Below, piece after piece: positions 9,338 to 19,698 of a stretch of DNA of 64,000 nucleotides. Below the pieces are notes generated by a model. That model ran no database searches, was not told the origin of the DNA, and worked only from the letters and a program-made list of their open reading frames with translations. The stretch is from a bacterium D16-36 (GTDB lineage: Bacteria > Bacillota > Clostridia > Lachnospirales > Lachnospiraceae): the NCBI GenBank assembly GCA_003611745.1, contig RAYF01000011.1:49967-113966 (forward strand), read 5' to 3'. Within the stretch, counting starts at the first letter, position 1. Each line of letters starts with the position of its first letter. The position numbers and the translations under genes were made by a program.

Positions 9338-9370
9338 AAAAAGGGCACCGCCTGCGCTGGTGCCCTTTTT
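9338..9370. terminator. Strong intrinsic terminator after ftsZ
   Basis: AAAAAGGGCACC / GGTGCCCTTTTT forms a 12-bp perfect stem around a 9-nt loop, immediately after the ftsZ stop. The A and T runs make it bidirectional. Confidence 0.85.
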
Positions 9371-9373
9371 AGC

Positions 9374-10594
9374 CTATCTCTTTCTTTGCAGAAACTCTGG
9401 AATCTTAATTCCGCTGTCATCTGCCGCTGCCTGCCGGTTAAATCCACCTGCCGGGTTAATCGGCGTACTATTACTATTATTCGTGCCCTGCATCCCCTGA
9501 CGCGCAGCCCCTGCCTGCGCTGCAGTCCTCACCGGCTGGCTGTGCTGCGCTGCTGAAACCTGCGCCTCTCTTGCATGAAATGCCTGACCGGATGGTGCAG
9601 CCTGCCCAAACAGCGGCTTTGCCGAAGCCATTCCGCCCATCCCGTCATTCTCAAGGCCAGTCGCGATAACCGTTATCTGTACACTGTCTGAATCGTCATC
9701 GCCATTTACTACACCAAAAATAATATTAGTATCCTCTCCTGTCAAATCCTGTATGTAAGAAACAGCCTCATTTGCCTCCTGCAATGCCACAGCGCCAGAT
9801 ACATTAATAATCACATGGGAAGCTCCCTCTATCGTAGTCTCCAACAGCGGGCTTGAAATCGCCTGCTTCACTGCATCCACACACTTTTCATCCCCTGTGC
9901 CTGCACCAATGCCGATATGGGCAATCCCTTTATCCTTCATAACTGTCTGTACATCAGCAAAATCAAGGTTAATCAGCCCCGGAACATTAATCAAATCAGT
10001 AATGCCCTGAACACCCTGCTGCAGTACCTCGTCCGCCTTTAAAAGCGCATCTGCCATAGAAGCACGCCTGTCTACAATATCAAGCAGCCTGTCATTCGGA
10101 ATGACAATCAAAGTATCAACACTGTTTTTCAGACGCTCGATGCCGGAAAGAGCATTATTCATACGGCTTTTTGCCTCAAAGGTAAAAGGCTTTGTCACAA
10201 CACCTACTGTCAAGATTCCAAGGCTCTTCGCAATCTCCGCTACCACAGGAGCTGCACCGGTGCCAGTGCCGCCTCCCATCCCGCAGGTAACAAAAAGCAT
10301 GTCCGCGCCTTTAATCAACTCCGTAATCTCTTCTTTATTTTCTTCTGCTGCCGCCCTGCCCACTTCAGGATTTGCCCCTGCGCCAAGTCCCTTTGTCAGC
10401 TTTTCACCAATCTGAAGTGTTATAGATGACTTAGAATTTAGCAGATGCTGCCTGTCTGTGTTGATTGCAATATACTCCACACCGGCAATCCCTTCATCTA
10501 TCATACGGTTGACAGCATTATTTCCGCCGCCGCCAACTCCTACCACAATAATCTTTGCGGCAAATTCTGCATTTCCTGATTTTATCTCTAACAA
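9374..10594 (-). CDS. ftsZ: Cell division GTPase FtsZ
   Basis: Tubulin-like GTPase that forms the Z-ring. 406 aa. The N-terminal [14 protein letters not shown] and the tubulin signature [10 protein letters not shown] are intact. A Gln/Ala-rich variable linker (~325-395) leads to the conserved C-terminal tail IPEFLQRKR that binds FtsA/ZipA-like partners. Translation appears to begin at TTG (10594) preceded by AAGGAGGAGCAGC; there is no in-frame ATG in a better position. It is the last gene of the dcw cluster, 169 bp after divIB. Confidence 0.97.
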   Translation of the reverse strand: MLEIKSGNAEFAAKIIVVGVGGGGNNAVNRMIDEGIAGVEYIAINTDRQHLLNSKSSITLQIGEKLTKGLGAGANPEVGRAAAEENKEEITELIKGADMLFVTCGMGGGTGTGAAPVVAEIAKSLGILTVGVVTKPFTFEAKSRMNNALSGIERLKNSVDTLIVIPNDRLLDIVDRRASMADALLKADEVLQQGVQGITDLINVPGLINLDFADVQTVMKDKGIAHIGIGAGTGDEKCVDAVKQAISSPLLETTIEGASHVIINVSGAVALQEANEAVSYIQDLTGEDTNIIFGVVNGDDDSDSVQITVIATGLENDGMGGMASAKPLFGQAAPSGQAFHAREAQVSAAQHSQPVRTAAQAGAARQGMQGTNNSNSTPINPAGGFNRQAAADDSGIKIPEFLQRKR

Positions 10595-10763
10595 AGCTGC
10601 TCCTCCTTCATCCTGCTTCTATTCATTCATAATAATATACTTTTACCCTACCTTATATAATACCCACTTACCAGCCAATAATCAAGAGAATATTTGTTCT
10701 TTTTTTCGGATTTTCGGCGTCCCTTTTCGTACAAAACGCACAAGCGCTTTGAGGAAGAATTTC

Positions 10764-11504
10764 CTATCCTTCTTTCTTTGCTTTCTTTTTCTTCTTCTCC
10801 GTTTTGCTTTTCAATATTATTTTATCGCCTTCCCTAAAATTTTCCATATGTATCGTCCCACTTAATCTTTCCTTTTTCGTGGTCTCTAACACACTGGAGA
10901 GTGCCGACATTTCATCATCATACATCTCCTTTTTTCCAAGCATTACCAGAATATCGCCGGAATACAATGCCACAGCCCCATCTGTAACATGAATCCTATT
11001 TACCTCTATCCCATAATGGGCAATCAGCTGGGACAGGTTCATAATCGCCGCAAACAGCGAATTATCCTTGACATTAAACGCTTCCCCAACCGTAAACGTC
11101 CCAAACTGGATCCCCGTCACCACAGGAACACCTTCCTTCTTCTCCTCCGTACTCTGCAGCACAATCCCATCCTTATCAAAATACACATACTGCCCCATGT
11201 AACGGATGCATCCGCTGATTGCCTTATCATAAACATGAAGCAAAACTGTATGCATATTTTCATAAGTCACTTCAATATCCTCAATTAACGGCAGTTTATT
11301 GATTCCATAGATTTTCCGGTATATTTCAAAAAACAGCTCATTGTCCGAAAACCTTCTGGTAAATACTGCCTGCCGGATTTCTTCGTCAGAATATGCCTGT
11401 GTCCCCTCCACCTTAACGGTGTCTATCTTTAACCCGAAAAAGATAAATAGCAGGACTGCCGATATAACCCCCGCCAAAGCTAAAAATTTATGATACCAGC
11501 GCAT
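10764..11504 (-). CDS. divIB: Cell division protein FtsQ/DivIB
   Basis: Bitopic division protein, 246 aa: short cytoplasmic tail, one membrane segment (~8-24), POTRA-like domain beginning KVEGTQAYSDEEI, a beta domain, and a very Lys-rich C-terminus (KTEKKKKKAKK). It bridges FtsL/DivIC and the septal PBP in the divisome. Compared with Bacillus DivIB the cytoplasmic tail is almost absent. It sits 20 bp after ftsW. Identification rests on topology, POTRA features and dcw position. Confidence 0.85.
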   Translation of the reverse strand: MRWYHKFLALAGVISAVLLFIFFGLKIDTVKVEGTQAYSDEEIRQAVFTRRFSDNELFFEIYRKIYGINKLPLIEDIEVTYENMHTVLLHVYDKAISGCIRYMGQYVYFDKDGIVLQSTEEKKEGVPVVTGIQFGTFTVGEAFNVKDNSLFAAIMNLSQLIAHYGIEVNRIHVTDGAVALYSGDILVMLGKKEMYDDEMSALSSVLETTKKERLSGTIHMENFREGDKIILKSKTEKKKKKAKKEG

Positions 11505-11524
11505 CTTTCCCGCCTTCCTTGTGT

Positions 11525-12712
11525 CTATTTCTGTTTAATCTGTCTGGATACCCCAAGCACCAATCCCATCTCTACCATAATAATCGCGGCAGAAGTACCG
11601 CCGTAACTGACTAACGGCAGCGGAATACCAGTGGAAGGGATAGAATTTGTGACAACTGCAATATTTATAATAACCTGTATCGCAAGCTGAATCATAACAC
11701 CCGCACAAAGCATTGTGCCAAACAAATCCGGTGCATGGCAGGCAATCACCACAATTCTCCAGAATAACGCAAGAAATGCCACAATAACCAGCACTGCCCC
11801 CACAACCCCAAGTTCCTCGCAGATTACCGAAAAAATCATATCATTGTATGCCTCCGGAATAAAGCCCAGCTTTTGCATGCTCTGCCCCAGCCCCTTTCCA
11901 AAAAGCCCTCCTGAGGCAATAGCATAAAGCCCCTGTCGGATCTGAAACGCTTTGGCATGGTTTTCCACATCCATCCATATTTCAATCCTTTCCATACGGA
12001 AGCCTTCACCCAAAAGGATAACTGCTGCAAGCCCCACAGCAGCAAAAAGCACAATTACTAGGAAATACCCCTTCTTCCTGCTGGCAACAAAACACATCCC
12101 AAACGTAATGCCTGCCACAATAATTGCTGAACTTAAATTTTCCTTTAAGATCAGGAGGATCAGCGGCGCCATGTAGAGAAGGATCCGGCAGAAACCGGCA
12201 AAACGGTCCAAATCCCTTCTTCTCTGATAAACAGCGTAGGCGATAAAAACAATGGCAGCAATCTTCGAAACCTCTGAGGGCTGGAACTGAATCGGCCCAA
12301 TCTTAAGCCAGCGTTTCGCACCGTTCAGCTCCGCGCCCACGAACAGCACTACCCCCTGCAGTATAATTGCCAGCAGATATAAAAGATGCGCCATTGTAAT
12401 TTTCGTGCGGAACATTTTCTGCATAAACACCTGATAATCCACCAGAGATACTACAATCATGCCAACTATCCCAAGCACCAGGCCAAAAAGCTGGGACTTA
12501 ACATAACGGAGCGGATTATTTTTCAGCGCAGCAGTATAATACCCCGCACTATAAATCATAATGACCCCAAACAGCGCAATTCCAACAGTAAGGAACAGCA
12601 GGGCAAAATCATACTGGCGCGTGTACCGTACCTTCTGCCTGCGGCTGCCATCCGGATGCCTGCGGCGTTCCTCCAAGGATGCATCACGGTAAGGATATCC
12701 TGACCTTTCCAT
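11525..12712 (-). CDS. ftsW: SEDS peptidoglycan polymerase FtsW
   Basis: Septal peptidoglycan glycosyltransferase of the SEDS family, ~10 membrane segments, 395 aa. The FQPSEVSK motif and the C-terminal GIPLPLVSYGGTSA motif are diagnostic. The start at 12712 (MERSGYPYRD) has GGGGGC 8 nt upstream; the open frame extends 84 nt further upstream into sequence lacking a ribosome site. It lies directly downstream of murD, where ftsW is expected. No murG follows it, unlike many dcw clusters. Confidence 0.93.
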   Translation of the reverse strand: MERSGYPYRDASLEERRRHPDGSRRQKVRYTRQYDFALLFLTVGIALFGVIMIYSAGYYTAALKNNPLRYVKSQLFGLVLGIVGMIVVSLVDYQVFMQKMFRTKITMAHLLYLLAIILQGVVLFVGAELNGAKRWLKIGPIQFQPSEVSKIAAIVFIAYAVYQRRRDLDRFAGFCRILLYMAPLILLILKENLSSAIIVAGITFGMCFVASRKKGYFLVIVLFAAVGLAAVILLGEGFRMERIEIWMDVENHAKAFQIRQGLYAIASGGLFGKGLGQSMQKLGFIPEAYNDMIFSVICEELGVVGAVLVIVAFLALFWRIVVIACHAPDLFGTMLCAGVMIQLAIQVIINIAVVTNSIPSTGIPLPLVSYGGTSAAIIMVEMGLVLGVSRQIKQK

Positions 12713-12814
12713 ACAAAGCCCCCAATCTAACCAAAAAGCACACAGCGAGCACTTTCCTGTAATATCAAAAAGCGCACAGACCCCATTTGTTTCCATTACG
12801 ATTTCTACATAGTT

Positions 12815-14170
12815 TTACCCTAAAGCATTTACATACTCTTTAAAAAGCCTCCCACGTTCTTCGAAATTTTTAAACATATCCCAGCTCGCACAGGCCGGGG
12901 ACAGGAGAACGGCATCCCCACTGACAGCCTGTGTGCCTGCTGCCCTTACTGCCTCCTCAAGATCCTCCGCCATTATGATGTTGGTAAACCCGGCCCTCTG
13001 CGCAGCATCGGCAATCGCCTGCCTTGTCTCCCCAATCAACACAAGGCACTTTACCTTATTTCCAAAAGATGCAATCCATTCATCATATGATGACTTTTTA
13101 TCATATCCCCCGCCAATCACCACGGTAGGCCGTTCCATCGCTTCCACTGCCTTAATAGCTGCGTCCGGATTCGTCCCTTTAGAGTCATTATAGTATTTCA
13201 CGCCGTCGACTTCCCTGACAAATTCAATGCGGTGCTCCACCGCGTTGAAATCCTTTACTGCCTTCCGCACACAATCCACAGGCACTCCCGCGTGCATAGC
13301 GATAGCAACCGCCGCCATGACATTCTCATAATTGTGCCTGCCCAAAAGCTTCATATCATGTATGGTACAGATGGGAATCCGCTCGGTGTCACAATAGATA
13401 ATCTGATCCCCTTCCATCCACACACCCCGTTCTAATATATGAATGCTGCTAAACCAAAATACATCCGCTGAAATATCTTTTGCAATTTTCTGCAGATAAC
13501 TATCCTCATAATTCAATACACAGACCTGTTCTTTTGTCTGGTTTCTGGCAATATTTGCCTTCGCCTCTACATAGCACTTCATCGTATGATGGCGGTTTAA
13601 ATGGTCAGGCGTTATATTCAGAATAGCACTGACCTGCGGGCAGAACTCATGGATCGTTTCTAGCTGAAAACTGCTGACTTCCGCTGCTGTAACAGAATCA
13701 TCTGTCATCTCTAACGCATATTCCGTATAAGGAAGGCCTATATTCCCTACCACGAACACGCTGTCATAATATGTCCTGAAAATTTCTCCCACTAAAGCTG
13801 TAGTAGTTGTCTTTCCATTTGTCCCTGTAATTGCAAAGACCCTTCCCTTCCCACAGCGGTATGCAAGTTCAATCTCCCCCCAGACCGGAACTTTCCTTTC
13901 CTGCAGTTCTGATACAAAAGGCAGGTCTGTCGGAACCCCCGGGCTTAATACAGCAATATCAATTCGGTTCATCACCTCACCGGGAAGCTCTCCCAAAATC
14001 AGGCCAAACTCCAGCCCTTCAGGAAGCTTTCTGCGGATATCGTCATATTCCAGCTCCGAATTGCTGTCAAAGAGGATAATCTTTGCCCCCTTCTTTGCCA
14101 AAAGCTTTACCGCGGAAATTCCGCTAATCCCTGTCCCGACCACCAAAAATGTTTTATCTTTCAGCTCCAT
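12815..14170 (-). CDS. murD: UDP-N-acetylmuramoylalanine-D-glutamate ligase
   Basis: ATP-dependent addition of D-Glu to UDP-MurNAc-L-Ala in the cytoplasm. 451 aa. The N-terminal UDP-binding fold GTGISGISAVKLL, the P-loop ITGTNGKTTTTAL, NHHxxD-like NITPDHLNRH and the C-terminal ligand-binding segment YNDSKGTNP are all present. Start at 14170 after AGGAAAGAGC. In related clusters mraY lies immediately upstream of this gene; here only 149 bp of AT-rich spacer separates it from the PBP gene. Confidence 0.95.
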   Translation of the reverse strand: MELKDKTFLVVGTGISGISAVKLLAKKGAKIILFDSNSELEYDDIRRKLPEGLEFGLILGELPGEVMNRIDIAVLSPGVPTDLPFVSELQERKVPVWGEIELAYRCGKGRVFAITGTNGKTTTTALVGEIFRTYYDSVFVVGNIGLPYTEYALEMTDDSVTAAEVSSFQLETIHEFCPQVSAILNITPDHLNRHHTMKCYVEAKANIARNQTKEQVCVLNYEDSYLQKIAKDISADVFWFSSIHILERGVWMEGDQIIYCDTERIPICTIHDMKLLGRHNYENVMAAVAIAMHAGVPVDCVRKAVKDFNAVEHRIEFVREVDGVKYYNDSKGTNPDAAIKAVEAMERPTVVIGGGYDKKSSYDEWIASFGNKVKCLVLIGETRQAIADAAQRAGFTNIIMAEDLEEAVRAAGTQAVSGDAVLLSPACASWDMFKNFEERGRLFKEYVNALG

Positions 14171-14319
14171 GCTCTTTCCTCGATTCTGCGCTGCTTTGTG
14201 CTGTATTATTTGTGCCAGCAGCACATAGACACAATAAAATCACTGCATTTTATGCAAAAATGCACACATAATTTTAATTATACTTCGACTTAAGATGAAA
14301 GTCAAATCTTCCAAAAAAG

Positions 14320-16071
14320 TCATTCTCCGTCTGGTTTTTCCGTTGCCTCCTCTTCCTTTCTCTCGATTCCCAGATACGGGAGGGCGTCATCTAAAAGCTC
14401 TGAGATAACTGGGGCGGCAATCTGCCCTCCGTAGTAAATCCCTTCCGGTTCATCAATCAATACTACGGCAAGCACTACCGGGTTTTCCACCGGGGCAAAG
14501 CCTAACGTCGATGCAATATAGCGGTTACTGCTGCGCGGAAGCTTCTCGGATGTTCCTGTTTTCGCCCCTACCTTGTAACCGGACACTGCCGCTTTGCCGC
14601 CGGAACCTTCCGATACGACAGACTCCAGAATCATCCTCATATTATCTGATGTCTCCTTTGAGACTACATTTTCCTTCTCTTCATATGTTAATTTCTTTAC
14701 CTCTGTCTTATCGGCACTCTCAATCCGCACGCCAAAATGCGGCGTCACCATACGGCCCCCATTAATCACCGCACTGACCGTTGTCAAAAGCCTCAGCGGC
14801 GTCAGCTGGAACGACTGCCCGAATGACATAGTGGCCAGCTCCACAGCCCCCACATTCTTCTTCTGGTGCATTATGGTAGCCGCCTCCCCCGGAACATCCA
14901 CACCCGTTTTATTCAGGATGCCAAGCTTATTCAAATAAGTGTACATCCCGTCCACGCCAAGCCTTGCACCGACCTCCATAAAAACAGGATTGCAGGAATT
15001 CTGTACACCCTGCACAAATGTCTCCGCCCCATGCCCTGTCGTCTTATGGCAGCGGATTCTCCTATCCTCCACCACCTTAAACCCGGGACAGCTAAATGTA
15101 TCTGTCAGCTTTACCACATTTGCCTCAAGCGCTGAGGTCGCCGTTATAATCTTAAACGTAGAGCCCGGCTCATAGGTATCGCTGACACAATGGTTCCTCC
15201 ACATCTGGTTTAACAGTTCCTGCTTCTTTTTATCACTAACTTTTTCATCTGTATTTAACTCATACGGGTTATTTAAGTCAAATTCCGGTACATTCACCAT
15301 AGCATAAATCTCGCCATTAGACGGGTTCATCATAATGATGCGGACATTCTTAGCATTCTTAGCCTTCATAACCTTTTTAGCCGCCTGTTCTGCAAATTTC
15401 TGCAGGTTCACATCCAGGCTGCAGTATAAATTATCACCTGCCACCGGTTCAATCCTGTTTTCCACCGCACCATCGATTTCAATCCCTCTGGCATTTGTAG
15501 TAGTCAGGATACTTCCGTCCTGTCCGGACAGGTTGGCATCATATTTTACCTCCAGCCCCAGAATCCCCTGATTATCACCACCCGCAAAGCCAATCACCTT
15601 TGACGCCAGCTCATTGTAAGGATAATACCTTTTGTAGTCTTCATCCACCATAACCCCATCCAGGTTCATCTTGCGGATCTTGTCTGATACCTTTTTCTCC
15701 ACATTTGTCTTAATCTTCTCTCTGGAAGACTGCTTCTCCACGCGGGCACGGACCTTCTCCTCGTCCAGCTCAAGGAGCCTTGACAAAACCCGGATCACCC
15801 TCTCTTTATCTGTTATCTGGTTATGTATCACCGATATGGTGGATACCGGTTTATTTCCTGCAATAACCGTTCCATTCCTGTCATAAATCTTCCCCCGCTC
15901 TGCCTTGATTGCCCTCTCCCTCTGCTGCACCTGCTCCGCCTTTTTTCCATAATAATCAGCTTTTACAAGCATCAGGTAAGACAATCTCCCTGTCAGCGCC
16001 ACCGTAAGAAAACATATAACGGCAAAGGAAAACAAAATCCTTTGCCGCTGCCCCGTCTTACAATTCCTCAT
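14320..16071 (-). CDS. Class B penicillin-binding protein (FtsI/SpoVD-like), copy 2
   Basis: Monofunctional transpeptidase of the septal/sporulation type, 583 aa. One N-terminal membrane anchor (~12-32), a PBP dimerisation domain, then the transpeptidase domain with STFK (nucleophile Ser ~304), SCN (~359) and KTGT (~495). No PASTA repeats. The start at 16071 places AGGAGG 6 nt upstream; the ATG two codons earlier overlaps the ribosome site. It is a paralogue of the adjacent upstream PBP, from which it is separated by ~130 bp. One of the pair is likely vegetative FtsI and the other sporulation SpoVD; the sequence does not settle which. Confidence 0.9.
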   Translation of the reverse strand: MRNCKTGQRQRILFSFAVICFLTVALTGRLSYLMLVKADYYGKKAEQVQQRERAIKAERGKIYDRNGTVIAGNKPVSTISVIHNQITDKERVIRVLSRLLELDEEKVRARVEKQSSREKIKTNVEKKVSDKIRKMNLDGVMVDEDYKRYYPYNELASKVIGFAGGDNQGILGLEVKYDANLSGQDGSILTTTNARGIEIDGAVENRIEPVAGDNLYCSLDVNLQKFAEQAAKKVMKAKNAKNVRIIMMNPSNGEIYAMVNVPEFDLNNPYELNTDEKVSDKKKQELLNQMWRNHCVSDTYEPGSTFKIITATSALEANVVKLTDTFSCPGFKVVEDRRIRCHKTTGHGAETFVQGVQNSCNPVFMEVGARLGVDGMYTYLNKLGILNKTGVDVPGEAATIMHQKKNVGAVELATMSFGQSFQLTPLRLLTTVSAVINGGRMVTPHFGVRIESADKTEVKKLTYEEKENVVSKETSDNMRMILESVVSEGSGGKAAVSGYKVGAKTGTSEKLPRSSNRYIASTLGFAPVENPVVLAVVLIDEPEGIYYGGQIAAPVISELLDDALPYLGIERKEEEATEKPDGE

Positions 16072-16200
16072 AAGCATCCTCCTGCAAAATATCCTCTCTT
16101 AACCATATTTTACAGAAGGTGCAGTTATTCCAACGAAAAACCATTTCTAGTATAACCCACTTTAATTAACCATACCTTATGGTAAATATATTGAATTATA

Positions 16201-18144
16201 CTAGTCATCCTCTTCCTCTGCGACCTTGTACTCTTCATCGCTGAATCCCCCCTTTGGCACTTCTTTCGTAGAAGGGATTTTAATATCTGTTGCCTTTGTC
16301 TTATCTTTTTTCTTAACGTCATCGCTCTGGTAAAGCCCAAGGAGAGGAAGGATTTCTTTCATCACCTGACTTGAAAATTCTGTTGCATAAATACTGTGGG
16401 CCTGATCCTTTACGTGAGGCTCGTCCACCACCACATAAATCACAACCTCGGGATGTTCTATCGGTGTAAAGCCGGCAAATGACAGCAGATAATTTCCCCT
16501 TCCAACCGGATGCTTCTCCGCTGTCCCTGTCTTTCCTCCTATTTTATATCCCGGAACTGCAGCAGGGTTTGCCGTCCCTTCTTCAACGGTTTTTTGCAGG
16601 TATGTCCTAATTTTGTCGCTCGTGCTCTCTGTAATCACCTTGCGCACCAGAGAATTGTCTTTAGATGACACAAGCGCCCCCGTATCGCTGTTAATCTCTT
16701 TTACAATATGCGGTTCATAATAATTCCCCCCATTAATGACGGCAGAAAATGCTGCTGCGAGCTGAATCATCGTCACCGTCTGCCCCTGGCCAAAACTGGA
16801 TGTCGCAAGCTCTACAGAGTGCATCGTGTCTTTTGTAAATACACCTCCGGAGGCTTCCCCCGGCAAGTCAATGCCGGTTTTCTGCCCAAAACCAAAATCA
16901 TTATTATAATCTACAAACTTCGTCCTTCCAAGTTTTGCCCCCAGCTGCATCATAACATCATTGCACGACTCCATCAGTGCCTGACAGATATTAATCGTGC
17001 CATGGCCGCCCTTTGCGTAGCCTGTACACTTGATTTTATGCTCCGCCACCTGCTGGAATCCGTCGCACACATAACCCCTTTTCGGGTTTGTCACGCCTTC
17101 ATCCAGACATGCAGCTACCGTAATCGGCTTAAACGTAGACCCCGGCTCAAAGGCATCGCTGATACAAAAATTACGCCAAATCTGATTCAAGGCAACCGAT
17201 TTTTCCTTCTCTGTCATCTTCTTTATCTCTTTCTCAGAATAAACGACAGACAATTCCCACGGGTCATTCAAATCATATTCCGGATAGGATGACATCGCAT
17301 AAATTTCACCATTCTGCGGGTTCATAATAATGCATCCCATATTAAGGGAACCTATCCTCTCCTGAAATTCCTTCATCCTGCGCTCAAGAATCCCCTGCAC
17401 ATTCACATCTATAGTAGAAACAATACAATTTCCATTTACCGGCTCTTTAACCGTCTCCACCAAATCCAGATTAGAATCAAAATACCCGTATCTGCGCCCA
17501 TTCTCCCCGGAAAGCTGGTCATTATACTGATTCTCAATTCCCCAGATTCCGATATTTTCCTTGGAACAAAACCCAATTACCTTGCTTGCCGCAGTCGCAT
17601 AAGGATAATAACGCTCGTAGCGCTCGTCAAATGTGACGCCTTTAATCAAATCATCTTCTTCGGCCATCTCTTCAAATTCTTTTACCCTATCTTTTGAAAG
17701 CCCCTTGTATTTTTTCATCACATAATACTGTATGCCAGAATTCTTTTTCAGAATATTTTGAAACTTGCTCTCCGATATCCCAAATACTTTTTTTAATGCC
17801 GCACCGGTCGGCTCCACAAAAGCCTCTTTGCCTTTCGTATTTTTAGTCAAAATCAAAACAGGGTCTAACACCAAATCGTAAACTTTCCTGCTGACAGCAA
17901 GCTTATTGCCGTTACGGTCTATGATGTCGCCCCTCTTATAGTTAATTTCATTGCTTCGGTAGCTTTGCTGGGACAATGCCTTCTTTTCATAAGCAGTCCC
18001 TTTATTTTTATTTAGATAAAGAATCCTCCCAACCAGAATCACAGTAGCCGCTGTCACAAGGAAAAATACAATCAGGATACGCCCAAACATCCTCCTCGTG
18101 CCAATTTTATTATATTTTCTTGTATCTACTGCCCGTCTGCCCAT
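16201..18144 (-). CDS. Class B penicillin-binding protein (FtsI/SpoVD-like), copy 1
   Basis: Septal transpeptidase, 647 aa. Cytoplasmic basic tail, membrane anchor (~22-42), dimerisation domain beginning RGDIIDRNG, transpeptidase domain with STFK (Ser336), SCN and KTGTAEK. The C-terminal ~50 residues form a charged tail (Lys-rich then acidic) instead of PASTA domains. It is 36 bp downstream of ftsL, the standard position for the essential FtsI/Pbp2x, making this copy the better candidate for the divisome enzyme. Confidence 0.92.
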   Translation of the reverse strand: MGRRAVDTRKYNKIGTRRMFGRILIVFFLVTAATVILVGRILYLNKNKGTAYEKKALSQQSYRSNEINYKRGDIIDRNGNKLAVSRKVYDLVLDPVLILTKNTKGKEAFVEPTGAALKKVFGISESKFQNILKKNSGIQYYVMKKYKGLSKDRVKEFEEMAEEDDLIKGVTFDERYERYYPYATAASKVIGFCSKENIGIWGIENQYNDQLSGENGRRYGYFDSNLDLVETVKEPVNGNCIVSTIDVNVQGILERRMKEFQERIGSLNMGCIIMNPQNGEIYAMSSYPEYDLNDPWELSVVYSEKEIKKMTEKEKSVALNQIWRNFCISDAFEPGSTFKPITVAACLDEGVTNPKRGYVCDGFQQVAEHKIKCTGYAKGGHGTINICQALMESCNDVMMQLGAKLGRTKFVDYNNDFGFGQKTGIDLPGEASGGVFTKDTMHSVELATSSFGQGQTVTMIQLAAAFSAVINGGNYYEPHIVKEINSDTGALVSSKDNSLVRKVITESTSDKIRTYLQKTVEEGTANPAAVPGYKIGGKTGTAEKHPVGRGNYLLSFAGFTPIEHPEVVIYVVVDEPHVKDQAHSIYATEFSSQVMKEILPLLGLYQSDDVKKKDKTKATDIKIPSTKEVPKGGFSDEEYKVAEEEDD

Positions 18145-18180
18145 ATGCCTTTCCTATGTACTCCTTTCATAAGCCGGAAA

Positions 18181-18717
18181 CTATTTTTCCGCCCCCGGTA
18201 TATCCGCATATTGCTTTACCATATCGCTCTTTTTATTTTTATATGTGTAAATCTGATTATTCTCAGCCTGCACCATCCTTAATTTTTCCGTTGCCTTTTT
18301 ATATATCTCTGAAATCGTTACAGAATCTACTATCTCCTGATAAGCTGCATCATTATCTTCCTTCTGCTCCGCAATCTCAGACTGCATAACAACAATCTTC
18401 TTCTTCATCCCCCTGACTTCGCTCTGAGTGGAGAGATACATAAAGCCCGTCACTGCCACAACAGCGACCATCGCTGTCAGAAAGATAAAGTTCCTGCCGC
18501 TGATTCCCGGCATAACTGCCGGCTGGCGTTCCGGATATCTCTTCGGCTCCGGCCTCTCTCGTATCCTTTCCCTTCTCTTCGGCAGCACATCTGCTTTACG
18601 GACTGTATTGCCCTCAACGTAAGAATGTGTACGGTTTCTGGAAGACTGTATCTGCGTCCCCCCTGCATTTTCATGATGATAACGGCTGCGCCCGTAATTC
18701 TCCCAGTCAATAGCCAT
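18181..18717 (-). CDS. ftsL: FtsL-like division protein
   Basis: Bitopic protein of 178 aa between rsmH and the PBP gene, where ftsL is found. A long basic, Arg/Pro-rich cytoplasmic region (~1-72), one membrane segment (~74-95), then an extracytoplasmic coiled coil (~97-165). FtsL sequences diverge strongly, so the call rests on topology and position. The cytoplasmic part is longer than in Bacillus FtsL. Confidence 0.78.
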   Translation of the reverse strand: MAIDWENYGRSRYHHENAGGTQIQSSRNRTHSYVEGNTVRKADVLPKRRERIRERPEPKRYPERQPAVMPGISGRNFIFLTAMVAVVAVTGFMYLSTQSEVRGMKKKIVVMQSEIAEQKEDNDAAYQEIVDSVTISEIYKKATEKLRMVQAENNQIYTYKNKKSDMVKQYADIPGAEK

Positions 18718-18743
18718 ACCTTTTCAACTCCTTTCCATTTTTC

Positions 18744-19679
18744 CTATATCCGCTGAAATATCCTTAGTTTTGCACTTTTAGAGCGCGGATTCTGCTCCAT
18801 CTCCTCATCTGACGGCAAAACCGGTTTTCTTGTAACCTGTTTCCCTCTCGGTTTCTTGCCGCATACACAGACCGGAAAATCCTTCGGGCAGGTGCATGGA
18901 TCCTGCGCCTGACGAAACGCCCGTTTCACAATCCGGTCCTCCAGTGAATGGAAAGTAATAATACAAATTCTCCCTCCCGGATTTAATAAGTCAATCATAT
19001 CACTGATCGTCCCCTCCAGAACCTCCAGCTCATGATTTACTTCAATTCGTATTGCCTGAAAAGTCCTCTTGGCAGGGTGCCCCCCCTGCTTTTTTATTTT
19101 CATAGGAATCGAATAACTGACAATCTCTGCCAGACGGCCTGTTGTCAGAATAGGCTCCCTTTCTCTCTCAATTACAATATTCTTTGCAATATTCTTTGCA
19201 AACCTGTCCTCCCCATAGTCCCTTATAATATGGAAAAGTTCCATTTCCGTGTACTCATTGACGACATTTGCCGCTGTAAGCCCCTGACGCTTGTCCATCC
19301 GCATATCAAGCGGAGCATCCGTGCGATAGGAAAACCCTCTTTCCTGTGTGTCAAGCTGGAACGAAGATACACCAAGATCCAGCAAAATACCATCCACCCT
19401 TTGAAAGCCAAGGCTTTGGACAATATGAACCATATCAGAATAGCTGCTTCGGACGATAGACACTTTCTGCCCATATTCCTTCAGATGCTCCCTGGCTGCA
19501 TCAATCGCGTCTCCATCCTGATCGATCCCTATAAGCCTTCCGCCTGCACCAAGCTTAGAACAAACCACGCCTGCATGCCCTGCTCCCCCCAGCGTTCCGT
19601 CTACATAGACGCCGTCCGGTTTGACGGCAAGCCCGTCTACGGTTTCCCAAAGCAGCACTGATTTGTGATTAAACTCCAT
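18744..19679 (-). CDS. rsmH: 16S rRNA (cytosine1402-N4)-methyltransferase
   Basis: SAM-dependent methyltransferase that modifies C1402 of 16S rRNA, formerly MraW. 311 aa. The SAM-binding [10 protein letters not shown], the [15 protein letters not shown] motif and the C-terminal [13 protein letters not shown] motif are diagnostic. Start at 19679 has TGGAGAG upstream; the frame is open upstream but overlaps mraZ. It follows mraZ by 19 bp. Confidence 0.95.
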   Translation of the reverse strand: MEFNHKSVLLWETVDGLAVKPDGVYVDGTLGGAGHAGVVCSKLGAGGRLIGIDQDGDAIDAAREHLKEYGQKVSIVRSSYSDMVHIVQSLGFQRVDGILLDLGVSSFQLDTQERGFSYRTDAPLDMRMDKRQGLTAANVVNEYTEMELFHIIRDYGEDRFAKNIAKNIVIEREREPILTTGRLAEIVSYSIPMKIKKQGGHPAKRTFQAIRIEVNHELEVLEGTISDMIDLLNPGGRICIITFHSLEDRIVKRAFRQAQDPCTCPKDFPVCVCGKKPRGKQVTRKPVLPSDEEMEQNPRSKSAKLRIFQRI

Positions 19680-19698
19680 AATCTCTCCATTTCTTTTC

